Assembly: GCA_030549495.1 (NCBI GenBank)
Contig: JAUIRK010000875.1
Span: forward strand, 124,001-188,000
DNA from: Nectonema munidae
Taxonomy: Eukaryota > Nematomorpha > Nectonematoida > Nectonematidae
Length of the DNA stretch: 64,000 bases
Direction: 5' to 3'
The notes beneath the pieces are model-generated. The model saw nothing but the letters and a program-made list of their open reading frames with translations, was not told where the DNA came from and made no database searches. Position 1 is the stretch's first letter. Every line of letters starts with the position of its first letter. The translations under genes and the position numbers were made by a program. Of the stretch, positions 1 through 11,625 are shown in pieces.

Positions 1-254
1 GCAAACACATATCCCATTTTCAGCATGCAACTAGATGAAGCTGTATCTTATCAGAATAGAAACAAAAATTCCAATTCTCAGAACAGAGTTTGAAACGAGG
101 CCTAAGTAATAAAATTGAAGAAAAAATAGCATTACTATCGTACGTGCAGTAAAAAAACGAGCAAAATCATTTAATCCCTAAATGCTTCTGCAGATCTGAG
201 GGAAAATGTGTTCAAATTTTGCACACATATTGCGAGAGAAAGAAGTTGGAGGCA

Positions 255-505
255 AAATATCTGACTCCGACTCCAAATACTTACAAAAAAGCCGACTCCC
301 ATGCCAAGGACTTGAAAATTTTAAATATATTTAAAATGAAATCTTGATTCCAACGTTAACTAAAAAATGGCGGCCAGTCTTTTTTTCATTATTCAAAATA
401 CCAAAAATATGATTTCGACACCTAAATTTTAATAGATACCAAATCCAATCCCTTTAAATCACTGACTCCACAGACTTCCAACTCCGCACCCTATATATGG
501 CGAAA
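255..505. repeat. Degenerate repeat rich in GACTCC motifs
   Basis: The stretch has repeated GACTCC/GACTCCGACTCC words and ends in a GCACCCTATAT block whose reverse reads AGGGTGCGGAGT, like a hAT-type end. Similar words recur near 2225-2320 and 49010-49145, so this is probably an old dispersed element. No coding potential is seen, and the rest of 1-850 shows nothing else I can name. Confidence 0.35.
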
Positions 506-879
506 GACTCGGGGAATAGGCTTTCTAATTAAAAAGATATAAAACTTGTGAACGCTCATCAATTCCTGAATAAAGAATAAAAATTTTCTTTTTTTGTTAA
601 AATTTTTTATAATAAATGTATGTATATCCTAAAGTTTAGATTTAATAAAGCTTTGATTTTTGTATAATTTCATAAAATATCTTACAGAGTTTTTTGAAAT
701 TCTCTTAAAAAAGTTTGATCGAGTTTTGTCCAGAAAAATATGGGGTTTTTTTTAGAGGAAGGAATTAAATACTAATTAAATCTTTGTACTTGAACTTTTT
801 TAAATAAACTTCATTTTCCATGAGAATTAGAGTGCTTGCATTTTTGAAACCCATATATTCGGTTTTACACATACTTTGT

Positions 880-1300
880 TAAGTGCGCGCTGGACATCGT
901 GCGAATGCCTGTAAACCACCAGCTGCTAAGCCAGTCGGGCTATTCATGCCGTGCAAGCGTGTATTTGTTCGGGTGGTGACTCTCAGCTCTAGAGCGCGTC
1001 CACAGGTTGAGGATTGTGGAGGAATCCTACCGATATTGTAGGATAGCTGCGAATAGATTGAATAAACAGTCGCGGACAATAGAGAAAACTTTAGGCGAGT
1101 ATGCGGCGGGTGCAACTATTATGTTGTTCCCTACTGCGTTGATGTGCGCGTAGAATAGTTATTTGGCTTCACTAATTCCCTCTTGTGTGTGAGCATGATT
1201 TTTGCAATGATGCTCTGATGAGGGTGACGGACTTGCCAGTCACCTTTCTTGATTTGTAAAGATGGGCGGCAAGGAATGCGGCTAGTGTGGTATATCATTA
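880..1300 (+). other. GC-richer block of unknown origin with broken reading frame
   Basis: This block is clearly richer in G+C than its surroundings. On the plus strand a frame from about 885 is open to an internal TGA near 979 and then open again to about 1155. It would encode short conserved-looking stretches (LDIVRMPVNH, then LERVHRLRIVEES and LGEYAAGATIMLF). A possible acceptor (TTTGTTAAG) lies just before it. I do not recognise the family. It could be a decayed transposon ORF or exon-derived sequence. The opposite-strand ORF at 879-1115 looks like a shadow. Confidence 0.3.
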
Positions 1301-1866
1301 GTCGAGTACCTTGTTAGCGGTAATTATAATCAGACTAATTTATAAATGTTTTATTTGAAGGCAAATTTTTTCTTAATAAAAATTTAAAGGGATAAAAAGG
1401 ATTTTTTACACGTTTGACCTAACTTTAAAAAGATATCGCAGTTTTTGAAGAAGAGAAATGCTATTTAACCCATATTGTAAGATATAAACAATTCGATAAA
1501 AATAGATTAATCCTAACAGCGAAGTCTGTGAACAAGTAGTGTGTAAAATTGAGAAATAAATAAGTCTTTTATTATTAGTGGAAATTGAAAATACAAAACT
1601 CTCATGTTTAACCTTCGCGACCGTTGTCAAAAGTTTCAAAAAATGAAGTCTAAAAAAAGATTTACAGAACCAACTGATGTAAATAACCATCTGCCAGACA
1701 AATAAACTAACTTAAATTATTCATTTGTTAAATATGATGATTATTCTTTAAAAGAGCTACTACTGCTACGGCATCAATTGTTCGAAAGAGGCATCTGGAA
1801 CTTCTATTCTTTAAAAGCTTAAAGATATCTTTTGCAAAAATATTAAGTCAAAGTTTTTCATCATAC

Positions 1867-2000
1867 CTTTTAAGCGAATGTCCAAGTCAGAATACGAAAT
1901 TGTCTTTTCAGTGGATTCCTTAGGCGGCGAAAATTTATGACTTTTAGAGTTTTTTGAAAGCGAATTGCGACAGCCTTGTTTGCTTTCCATGCTCTTCTTC
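1867..2000 (-). CDS. Internal exon of an unidentified host gene
   Basis: On the minus strand a pyrimidine-rich stretch ending in TTCCTAG is followed by 134 open bases ending AAAAG|GTATGA, a good acceptor and donor pair. The frame encodes about 44 residues rich in Lys and Ser (KKSMESKQGC... KTISYSDLDIRLK), hydrophilic, with no recognised domain. Base composition is richer in G+C than the flanks. It lies just downstream of another candidate exon on the same strand (2076-2202), which may belong to the same gene or to an alternative 3' end. Partner exons further left were not found with confidence. The product is unknown. Confidence 0.45.
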
Positions 2001-2075
2001 CTAGGAAGCATAAAGCGAAAATGGTGTACGTACAAATTCTATAAACAAGATTGTGAGGCAAAGTGTATAAAGCAA

Positions 2076-2202
2076 TTAATCAAATCCGATGAGACGTATG
2101 CAAAGGCAGGATAAGAAGTCCGACCCTAGTTTCTTAGAAGGCGACTTTGGCACTAGAAAAGAGAGCAGCTCCTTCAGTCCATCTTCATTTAGTAATGTCA
2201 AT
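2076..2202 (-). CDS. Candidate terminal or alternative exon of the same host gene
   Basis: A minus-strand acceptor (CTTTTCAG) is followed by an open frame of about 41 codons ending in TAA. The translation (LTLLNEDGLKELLSFLVPK..., ending CLCIRLIGFD) has an amphipathic helix-like start and looks more like protein than the surrounding AT-rich DNA. If it is a terminal exon, the exon at 1867-2000 is an alternative or separate one. A weak internal donor before the stop could instead join them. No domain is recognised. Confidence 0.35.
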
Positions 2203-2224
2203 CTGAAAAGCTCATTTTAGTAAG

Positions 2225-2320
2225 AGATGAGCATTCGGAGTCCATCGATTATAAAAACTTGCCGGAATCGGAGTCGACAAAGCTACGTAAGCTCCGACTC
2301 CAACAGAATGAAATAGTTTC
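2225..2320. repeat. Degenerate GACTCC-type repeat
   Basis: This stretch contains CGGAGTCC, CGGAGTCGAC and GCTCCGACTCC words in both orientations, like the copies near 255-505 and 49010-49145. Its ends are unclear. From 2320 to 3250 I see only AT-rich DNA with no supported gene. Confidence 0.3.
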
Positions 2321-3254
2321 CATAACAAAAATATCGATAAAACTAACAGTTGGACTGTGAATAGAACCGATCACATATGTAAATGTGGATAGTACTATCA
2401 AACGCCCCAACATTTAAGCCACATCTCCTTGTATAACAGCATCAAATTTGCTATATAAGCGAAACCTTTGGCAAAGATGGAGTGTATAACTGTATATACC
2501 TTAGATGATGTCGAGTATTCGCATGTGTATAATGCAAGATATATTGTTCTAGGGTGAACGCGAGTAATAGTAATTGAATAACGTTTAAATAAATCGTGTT
2601 ACATTTATCTAATCTAAATCTAAAAGAATGTTCTTATTCCTCTTTGTAATTGTTATTTCACTGAAATTTTCTTTCCTAATCGAAGGCTATGTTTTAGTGG
2701 AAATGAAGTAGGAGTAGCAAAATTAGCTACTAATCACAATCATTAAAATCAAAAAAAAGTAAATTTAAAAAAAGAACTAATAAAGTAAATCAAAAGATAT
2801 ATACATGAAAAGTAAAATAAAATTGTCTACAAGTTTACCGGAATTTAAAATAATCAAAAAAATTCGAGTTACTTAACAAAATTGTACATTTCGTTATTGT
2901 GTGGCAATTGTTTTTCGCTATTTTTGTCGGTTAGTTATTAGCTAATGAGTTGCAAAGGCTAGTTAGGTTAAAGTTTAAATTGGTCTTAAGTCTGACTTGT
3001 CAATCCATGCAAGTATATATGATTTTATGGTTCACTTAAAGAGTATTCGACTACTGACAAACAGAGTTAGAAATGAAATAGTTGTTAGAAACGCAAAAAG
3101 AGGAAGTCGTGAATGGTGACGACATGAAGAAGAGAGATCCCCAAAATTGGAAAAGCAAAGATGAGGGGAAGTCGCTGCAAGCAACTGGTCGACCCCGGCT
3201 AGCCGGGATAAAGGTCACGCCCTTCTCATGGGCAAATGGAAGATGATGACTTAG

Positions 3255-4045
3255 AGCATGCATGGGCAATCCTACGGCCTGCGGGCAAAATCTGGCTCGC
3301 GGAGGCTTTTTATTCGGCCAGCGGAGATCTTTGAAAAACTTTAAGTCAGTACCGGTATAATTAAAGTGGGTTTAAATTTAAAAAAATATATATTTTTATT
3401 ACCTTTGACCCCCTGGTCACTCATTCAATTATTGCATTTGTAAAGGATAATCTTTTAAGAAGCATTTAAAGAATATAACCTTTAATCCCTTTTCCTTCGT
3501 TTGGTAAATCCCTTTGAATAAAGTTGGATTTTTTCACCATTTTCTTTTCTAATTTACTAATGGATTACCGTTCTTTTTGTTGAATACTTTTCTTTCTTGA
3601 TTCCCCATATTTATGTATTCAATTAGTCTGAACGTACCATCCTGGTCAGAGGCCTAAATATCCTCTTTGGCTCTTCCAGTAGTTCACAAAGAACCAAATT
3701 TATAATAATAATAATACATTTTTTTTAATTTTATTAAAAAGTTATTTAATGAACGCATCCAACCCAAAATGTCGTTATTGAAAAAAAAAGTGGATAATGA
3801 ATCTCGAGTGTTCCAAGAAAAGTGGACCAATGGCTATTTTTCACACAAATCAAAGGAAAACTAATGTGTTTATTGTGTTCAGAGTCATTTGCTGTTATGA
3901 AAGAATATAATGTAAAAATACACTATATTTCCAAACACTCATCTCTTTATGATAATTTTCAAGGTGAACAAAGAAAACAAAAGTCGAAAAACTGATTAAA
4001 AATTTGAAAGAACAGCAGACTTCTTCCTGTGATTCAGGTGAAAAA
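3255..4045 (+). mobile_element. hAT (Charlie/GTF2IRD2-like) transposon 5' part
   Basis: The element opens with a hAT-style end (GGGCAATCCTACGGCCTGCG, then CTGGCTCGCGGAGG), typical of Charlie-like elements whose 5' ends carry GGCCCGCGG words. From about 3768 the plus strand encodes the N-terminus of a BED-finger transposase: residues like VDNESRVFQEKW, then a Cys pair (MCLLCSESFAV) and a His pair (Y...KHSSLYDNF), with frame breaks. This N-terminus is known from GTF2IRD2/ZBED5-like hAT proteins. The catalytic and dimerisation parts are missing, so it is a 5' remnant. The 99-codon ORF that follows at 4048 shows no hAT similarity I can see. Confidence 0.6.
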
Positions 4046-4349
4046 ATGTGATTCAAATTTTTTTAATTAAAATATATCAAACCAAAATAATCCATGAAGT
4101 AAAAGAAATCTGTTTGATCAATTCACGATATTGGCCTATTAAAGCAAAAATATATGGTCCACGTTTTGAAAAAATAAATCTACCTACAATTAGAGAGTTC
4201 ATTCCGGTTGAGAAAAAAATGGTTTACAAAATTCATCTCATAATGACTTTAAAAGTTGAGCCTCAAAAAATAAAATCAGTTCTAAGGTACGATTCCAATT
4301 GCCGAAAAATACCGATTGATTTTTGGGAAATCAGACTTAGGCAGTGATG

Positions 4350-6427
4350 GCCTAGGTTACGGTTCGAAAAGAAAAATTGATTATTTTCAAACTTACTTTT
4401 TCTTCGCACCATAAAAAGGATTGGAATAAAAAATAAGAAATTTGAAAACGTATAGAAATAATGAAAAAAAATCGAAACGTAATAACGTAATCAAATATGA
4501 GCAAAATGATTTGTTAGATGTTTCTTACCTTGCGAATAAATGTCTACAACATTCTTTAGTACAAGCAGTGCATATTAAATCACGCTTTTCAATTTGTATA
4601 TATTCTTATTCATGAAAGAGATGATTTAAGGAAGTTAATTTGAAATAATATATATAGTTTCTCTTAATCGAAATTCAAATACATCAAATTTGATATATAA
4701 TGTTAGATAACAAATTCATGATAAATTGGATAGACGTTGAAAAGGTTTATTCAAAATTTAGATATTTCAAAGTAAAGAACAGAGTTCTCAACTTATGCCG
4801 TCTCTTAGCATCTATCCTTTATCACTTAGAGTATTTCAGATGAGAAAAAAAAATTATAATTTCAAAAAATTATACGTTTGAATGGTTTATTTTCTCTTCT
4901 ACAATAAATTTGCTAATCAATCTTTTGCATAATTATAAAGAAAGTGTGGCTGAGACGTCATGAATGAAAGTTTTCCTTTTCTATGATTAGATTCAATATC
5001 ACTGATATATATATAATACATGATATTCTTCATGGATTATTTTACATGTGTTTGTGGTGAACAAATAAATCTCAAACCCTTATTGACTCCAATTTGTTAT
5101 CAATCAAGTAACGAGCTTGAACATGATAAATCTATCTACAACTCACCAAGTTGGATAAAATAAAGCCTACCAAAGATCGTAATCGTAGCGAACTTCGATA
5201 TTTTTCGTAATTAAGTTTTTTCCGTAACTAAATTCGAAACGTAGCCTACCGCATGTCAACGTTGGCCTTATCTAGTTCATTCACTTTATCAAAAACAAGT
5301 GCTACATTTCATGCGGTTTTTAAAATTTAATTTGAAATATAAGATTTTATTTCATTCAGTCATTCACAAAGCTCTAGTTAAAGCTGATTTTGTTTTAGAT
5401 ATACAGTTAGTCAAGAATTTATTTTTGAAGATAACCCTATTCTTCGATTTGTAAAAAATTTTTAAGCCTCTATGATTTATTGTAAGCCGCGCTATCTCTC
5501 TCCCTCTCTCTATTAAACATAGTTCGTGACTATTTTTTTAATAGACGCAAGGTAACACCAAATATTTGAAATAAAAGTGCTAAGCATTCATACATTTTTA
5601 AACTGTGTAAAATTTGCAGTAGGAAAAATAAACAAGCATAACAATTTATCAGAGAAATTCTTTAAAATTCAAAACAACTGATTTCTGATTTTCAAGCAAA
5701 ATTATAAACATAAAAATTCGAATTAAAATTTTATAGGTGATATCTTCAGAGCCCTTATACGTTTTGAGGAATCAGAACAAAAGTATCGGAAAGTTTTTGA
5801 AAGATTCCGATTAATCGTCTCATCACCAGTATATATATAGTTTGTGTTAAATTATTTCGTTCAAAATAATTGAATCGATTTAAGAGTAATTTGATTGGTT
5901 AAAATTGAAAAATTAATCATAAATCATGTCCAATCATAGCAAGGGCTTTTAAATATATAATTTAGATTGTTTCTTTACTTTTTAAGTGTGGAAGAGTTTG
6001 GTTGAGCGCCTGCACGAGTCTCGAAGAAAGTAGTATCCTTTGCATTGGAATTGCTATCATTGAGCCAGGCTGTAACGTATGATAGAGAATTACCTGCAAC
6101 ACGTAAACAATTGTATAAACTTCCTATTCTGAGTATTGAGTTATAAAAGAGCTATCCATTAAAAAAGCTCGTCTGCTTTAACACTGTAAGGAGAAGTGTC
6201 CAAAAAGAATGAAGATTTTAAATATAAAAAACTCTAGTGAAAATGAAAGCAGATAATTAGTCCTTAAAATTGGGATCCTCAGAGTGTTAACTTATATAAA
6301 AAATCATCGAAAAATATACTATTTGAATGATAATTCGTTTTTAAAATATAAATAAATTTCAGGTTAAAATTAAATTTTAAGCTTACTTTCTTCATTTGAG
6401 GCAGTAGGATTAAAGATTATTAATCCT
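4350..6427. other. AT-rich DNA without supported genes
   Basis: Stop codons are dense in all frames. A short CT-rich microsatellite lies near 5490-5515. I see no splice-bounded exon, RNA gene or complete repeat. Confidence 0.4.
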
Positions 6428-6554
6428 TTAACTCTTTAAGGCTCAGATTTTTGAAAAATAATCGCATGGTTATCTTTTTCAATGAAGTGTACCGATGATT
6501 TTCATAGTATTTATAGGAAAACTGTGTTCCTTGTAGTGAGCCTGAAAGAGTTAA
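6428..6554. mobile_element. TTAA-flanked MITE, first of three joined copies
   Basis: The element starts TTAACTCTTTAAGGCTCA, and its end reads TTAACTCTTTCAGGCTCA on the opposite strand, giving terminal inverted repeats of about 18 bp with one mismatch. A TTAA target duplication and a C soon after it fit piggyBac-type MITEs. Its right TTAA (6551-6554) is also the left TTAA of the next element. Confidence 0.7.
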
Positions 6555-6659
6555 CCCTTTGAGGACCTGCTTTCCTTTTCAGTGTAGTTTCATATATTTC
6601 AAAGTAGACAATTTTCATTTATTTGAACACTGGTGTCAAAATATTCCTCAAAGGGTTAA
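6551..6659. mobile_element. TTAA-flanked MITE, second of three joined copies
   Basis: The element is bounded by TTAACCCTTTGAGGA at the left and the same sequence inverted at the right (TCCTCAAAGGGTTAA), a 15-bp perfect inverted repeat. Its interior differs from both neighbours, so it is a separate subfamily. It shares one TTAA with each neighbour. Confidence 0.7.
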
Positions 6660-6772
6660 CCCATTTAAGACCAAGCAAGGCAGACGATTTATATTCAAAA
6701 TCATTGAAAAAAGCAGACGAAGATGAAATTACTTATGTTCCAAAATAGGAACATTGGTCGTGAATGGGTTAA
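6656..6772. mobile_element. TTAA-flanked MITE, third of three joined copies
   Basis: The element starts TTAACCCATTTAAGACCA and ends GGTCGTGAATGGGTTAA. It belongs to the same family as the 139-bp copies at 15604 and 20789 but is 117 bp long. It lacks 22 bp between two internal GCAGACGAT repeats, as expected from a deletion between direct repeats. Confidence 0.8.
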
Positions 6773-7896
6773 GCAAACAAACCTCTTAAAATGTCACATT
6801 TATCACTCCATTCAATATTTTTATGAGAAAAATTAGTGAATTTATCATTTTTATCACCTAACAACCTAAATTAGTAAATTTGAAAGAGACAATATCCTAA
6901 CAGAAGTTGAGAAATCATGCCAATCCGATTATAAAGGTAATATCTTTTTGGTAAAATACTCAAGAATTTCTCAAATATTTTAAAAAGTTTCAGAAAGAAA
7001 AAACTTTACTATACAAATATTTTGAACATTCCAATCAAAACACACTTTTACTAAGAAAAGTAATTTGAAATTCTTATATATCTGAACAAAATATATCAAT
7101 GGAACGAGAGATGTAGTATGAAAGCCTCCACAGTCAAGCAGCGTTTTGTTTTTTCTATTATTTTGTGTATGTGTGTATCATCATGTATATAGAAAATGCG
7201 CCTATAGGAAAACTGTAAATTGATATCGTGCCGTGATTACTTGTATTTGCATCAGTATGAAATTTATCTGATGAGTTACTTTATAATAGTAATATATATT
7301 GTATGATGATTGATGATAACTGCATCAGGTATGATGAGTGTATCTGAAGATAATATATTGTATGATGAATTATAAAACTTGGGTTAGAGAAAAATTATGT
7401 ATGTTTCAGTGTATTATAGGGTATTTAAGAAACAAATCTTTATGACGTCATTTATAGCAAAATTTGTCAAGCAAAGTATGTGCCGGTTGAAGCAAATGCA
7501 TGAAGTGTGGATAAAATATTAATACAAAAAGCTAATCACTAGGACTAAGATATTATAGAAAGATCACATTGTTCTGAAATATTCTCAACAATAAAAATTA
7601 ATTGAATAATAAATGACAAAATATTTAATTACTTTTAAAAGTAAGGCATTTGTAGTAAATACTCGCTTCTCAATTAAAAATCAATCTCTCTTTGAATTTA
7701 TCGGAGGAATGGATTAAATTCTCCTACTTAAAATTATTATCAATATTCAGATAGAAGGTCTATGAAACGTATTTTTTCTTCAAAGTGGATAAAGTTCAGG
7801 AAGAAAGGATATAACCGAGGATTTGACGATCCTAGTATCTCAGCAAGTTTATATCTTGGTGTTTCTTGATCAAATCATCACATTTTTTCCTTTCTG
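6773..7896. other. AT-rich DNA without supported genes
   Basis: Only short TGATGA-type simple-sequence runs around 7260-7340 stand out. No exon or element end was found. Confidence 0.35.
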
Positions 7897-8092
7897 AGGG
7901 GCGTGAGTATGGTTGGTTAGATGCCGATTCGATAACTGAAAGTCTTGGGCTCGATCCTACATCAAGCTTGCTTTTACAAAACAATATCTTTTTTTTTACA
8001 AAACATTATCTTTCCTCATAGAGATAAGCGGCGCTGTGTCTTTTCGATGAAAACACCCTACGGTACCATTACCATTACCATTTCACCAGAGT
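7897..8092 (+). mobile_element. tRNA-derived SINE (TTACC-tailed family)
   Basis: The head has an A-box-like TGGTTGGTTAGA and a B-box-like GGCTCGATCCT. The body ends CGATGAAAACACCCTACGG, and the tail is ATTACCATTACC. The same head, body and tail recur in at least seven other places in this window, in both orientations. This copy has a small internal duplication of a TTTTACAAAACA segment. Confidence 0.7.
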
Positions 8093-9056
8093 TTAAATAT
8101 TGTTTACTTTTTTGATATTTGATTGTGAAGTTATAGGTTTTCAAATTGCCTGATGATATATATGCTATCTATCTATTTTAAGGACGAGAGCCCCGACCAA
8201 CAATTTTTTTACAACTCCCTCTTCAAAAAGGATGCGTACATTTATGCCGCAGGAAGGCATAAGAAAGATAGACCTGAACTAATCTAATGTGCATTGCAAT
8301 TCTTTCAAATTCGTTACATATGTTTGCGAACTGAATGCAATCGGGAAAATTTTTTTAGTATTTAGTTATAATAATATTTTCAATTTAAATATTAAAAAGA
8401 TATATGCTATTTTTAGTCATATTTTGTCTATTTTAAATTCTATTTTGTCGTTTTTGAAAGGCAAAATATAATTGGATAAAAACAAATTAGAATTATATTA
8501 TAATAAAAGAAACTAAACATGGTATATAAGTTTTTTTCTATTGGTGCCAAAAATTTTACTTAGCTAATTTCTTTTAGAAATAAGGATGAGTTATTTCGTA
8601 AGCTTTCAATATATGTTCTTTTTAAAAAGGAGTGGTCATATTATATACAATGACCTTAGCGAAGGAGAGTAGTGGAATACAAGCGATGTACTAAAAACAA
8701 TTCGCAAACAAAGTCTCATGATATTTTTGAATTTCGATTAAATACACAAGTATCATCAATTTCTTCATTAACATTTTTTGAGTTAAAATTTTGACAAGTG
8801 ACTTTCTTGTGTTCATTATAATTGATAAGGATTAAATAGCGAAAATTTACAATTTTATTGATTTTAGGCAGAATGCACAACCTTTTATAACTACAATAAC
8901 TCAAAGAATTTTCATCAAAGAAGCGAAGATATCAAAAGACTTGATACAAAGAAGGGGACTGTTTTGAATTCCACCCTGTGTAAACAGAAAAGGTGTAAGC
9001 AAATATGGTTTAAGTATAAAATTAAGACCCCATACTTCTAAAAATTCATCCTAGCA

Positions 9057-9409
9057 TAGGGTTGCCAGATATCACGATTTTCCTGGATTGCCCCGGTTTT
9101 GAAGGCGCTTAAGAACGCAATCGGGAAGGATTCATAAGAATCCCGGTATCTCATCTTTTACCTTTAAAGTACAGTGAAACGTCGATTATCCGAACCTCGA
9201 GTATCTGAATTTTCGCGTATCCGAATAACTAACGTGCCCACCTAACGAATTTTTTTTAGCGTATTCGAACAGATTTCTTTGTCTCCGAAACTGTTCGGAT
9301 ACTTTAGATTGTACTGTATTTATATAAGAAATACAAGTTTTCGTTCTTGACTTTTTCAATGCCATTTTTGTCCCGCTTTGATAATGGCAAAACCTACAGC
9401 TCTACCCTA
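9057..9409. mobile_element. hAT-type MITE carrying an inserted MITE
   Basis: The element begins TAGGGTTGCCAGAT, like the end of the full hAT at 39710, and ends with GGCAAAACC...CTACCCTA. Internal words (AAGAATCCCGG, CTTGACTTTTT, GCCATTTT) also occur in a second copy at 46040-46256. That copy lacks the 145-bp insert found here at 9172-9316. The exact target duplication is not clear. Confidence 0.5.
9172..9316. mobile_element. pogo/Tigger-type MITE
   Basis: The element runs from CAGTGAAACGTCGATTATCC to GTTCGGATAC...GTACTG, flanked by TA on each side. The CAGT ends and the TTATCCGAA word are typical of pogo/Tigger elements of the Tc1/mariner group. It sits inside the hAT-type MITE at 9057-9409 and is therefore younger than it. 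Confidence 0.65.
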
Positions 9410-9897
9410 GCATGACTGAATTTGTTGTGAAGACTTGAACTAGGATATATCCGTTACTCAATATTCATAATATAACTCAAGAGAAAATTAAATCAACTAA
9501 ACGATTGATCTCAATAGAGGTCAAAACCAATCTTCGGTTGACTTAACAAATTTCACTAGTCATACATTCATATAAATATATCATACATAAGCTACTATAT
9601 GAAAAATGCAGTGATAAAATTGATAGAACTTAACTTTGTGTTCAAACATCAAAGCCTGGGTTTTAAGTAAAGTAAAAAGAATAATTCATCAGTGTGGAGA
9701 AGAAAAAGCGGTTAGGAAATCTAAATAATGGCCTGAATCCAGAGCGGAGCAACGCTAAACCTTTTACCAGTTAACTAACTCATCATACATAAACGACAAC
9801 AATACGAGCATCCCATCACTGACATCATGCACATGTAGAGATAAAAGAATGCTCATTTTCAAAGAGTGACGTCTCATGATGCAACCAATAAAATTAC

Positions 9898-11471
9898 CTT
9901 GTTTATCTTCTGATCTATTCAAATGTCCAGTCGTATTCAAGATTTCTTCACAGCCACTGCATGGATTTGTTGTAGAGGGACATTTGTTGACAGGGAGTAG
10001 TGAGCTTTCTTGAACGGATATGGATGCACGAGGATCAAATGAGGGAATGGACTGTGAAGACAAGATGCTCAAACGTTTGGAAATTTCATCCCTCAAGCTT
10101 TCTACTTCCGAAAAAGTGGTCGAGAGGTCAAATTTTGGAGCATTATTCTGAGTGGCACAACTCTTATTATCTCCCTCTCCTTCTTCATTGCTACTTTCCT
10201 CAAGGATTGCGTGATCATCACTTCCACTACAAACACTTCCAACACCAACATCCAAAGAATCCTTTTTTGAGCAGACAATTCTTTCAAATGTTGAAGGAGA
10301 GATCTCATTGCCAAACTCTTTAATGGATGCCTTCTTTGCAGTGAGAAAGGATTCAGATAGCGATTCTTTAGCGGTTGCAAAAGTGGTACCAGCTTCATCG
10401 TTCGTAGAAAATGTGCTGAAATTGGCGTTTTTATCACAATTATTTTCAAACAATTTTGTGGATTCATTAATCTTCGATGAAACATCCTTGGAAGTAGGAT
10501 GCTGCATAGTGTTGGAAAGTGACTTGACAGTTGATTCAGCTTTAGATAAACAATTCAAGGCAATACTCTCATCAATACTTTGTTTAGTCTCCTTAAATCT
10601 ACTGCCAAGGTCATATTCAGAACTGCCATTTAATGGATCATACTCATCTAGTGAAACAGGAGTGTGGTATGAAGTGGAGTTATTCAGTTTCGGTAGAGCA
10701 TTGGTGAAAGTGCATGAAAACCGCTTATTACTTGTCTTGCCAGAAGATAACACATCGGATTCATTGTATTGAGAAGTTGAGTCAACGAATCTGTCTTTGC
10801 ACAATAATTTTTTAGGGGTTGAGGATATTAGAGTGCTTGGAGTGGGTGGATTTGAGGATTTTGAGTTGTTAAATGCGTCTACTAGTTTGGGGTGACGATT
10901 CAAGGGAGGTTGATTGAACATACAACACGAGCAATGCTTCTCTTCAAGAATTTTGCTAGATTGATGATAATCTTGGGAAGAGGGAGATGATGATAGCGGC
11001 AAGCCATCTTGATGAGAAATAAGAGCATCGTGGAAGGAGTCATGTTCACGCATGCATTCAGAGGAGTTGCTGTTTTTGTGGGCTAACAGCATCGAAGATG
11101 AGGTCAATGGCACAGGAGTGGAATAGGAGGATGATGAAGCATCCTTGGGAAGAAGCTCCACCGTCATTTTACAGAGATACGACTTGCTCAACTCCTCACT
11201 CACATACGCGTGTTGAGATAGAATGGGCGATTTGGAGTCTATTTGAGAGGAATTATTGGGCTGTGTCGATGGGCCAAGCCTCTCACCTGGGAACGACAAA
11301 AAGCGCGATTCATTGCTCGTGTCCAAGCTTTTGAATCGAGACGGGTGACTGGATGTGCTATCGTTATAAAAAGAGTGAAATTGAACATTCGAATTGTTAG
11401 CACTGATCTCTGAAAAAGGGTCAATTCCAGAATTTCTTGTCATCTACTATTTAAATCAATTTTTGTGACTT
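9898..11471 (-). CDS. Ser/Thr-rich protein, large coding exon of an unidentified host gene
   Basis: A minus-strand acceptor (TTCTTCCTTTAG) at 11472 is followed by a 28-base leader, an ATG at 11443 and about 515 open codons. These end at a good donor (ACAAG|GTAATT) at 9898. Reading on to the stop at 9764 would add a tail that looks intronic. The protein begins MTRNSGIDPFSEIS and is rich in Ser, Thr and Asn throughout, so it is probably mostly disordered. It has Cys/His spots (HCSCCMF near residue 168, PCSGCEEIL near the end), an acidic patch (EESSNEEGEGD) and a likely short coiled coil (SEVESLRDEISKRL). I recognise no catalytic or binding domain. Further exons must lie to the left but were not identified. 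The ORF is much richer in G+C than its flanks, which supports real coding use. Confidence 0.65.
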
Positions 11472-11569
11472 CTAAAGGAAGAAAATTTAAATTTTAATAG
11501 CCATAATATAACACTAAATCTGGAAAAAGTATATAAAACAAGATATAAATAGGACACTATTTTTTGAAC

Positions 11570-11625
11570 AAGGGTGGTCAAACCCAGTTTTCAGCTGATC
11601 TCGAACGGGCCATAAGAAACACCCG
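11570..11625. mobile_element. hAT-end fragment
   Basis: CAAGGGTGGTCAAACCC followed by a GGGCCAT word resembles the ends of Charlie-type hAT elements (CAGGGGTGGTCAAAC). Only this end is visible; the AT-rich DNA to 11790 has no matching partner that I can see. Confidence 0.35.

Noticed and set aside
4048-4347. 99-codon plus-strand ORF
   Set aside because: Its composition follows the AT-rich background and it shows no hAT or host-protein motif.
10000-10772. Plus-strand ORFs opposite the Ser/Thr-rich gene
   Set aside because: They lie within the longer minus-strand coding exon and have no splice borders of their own.
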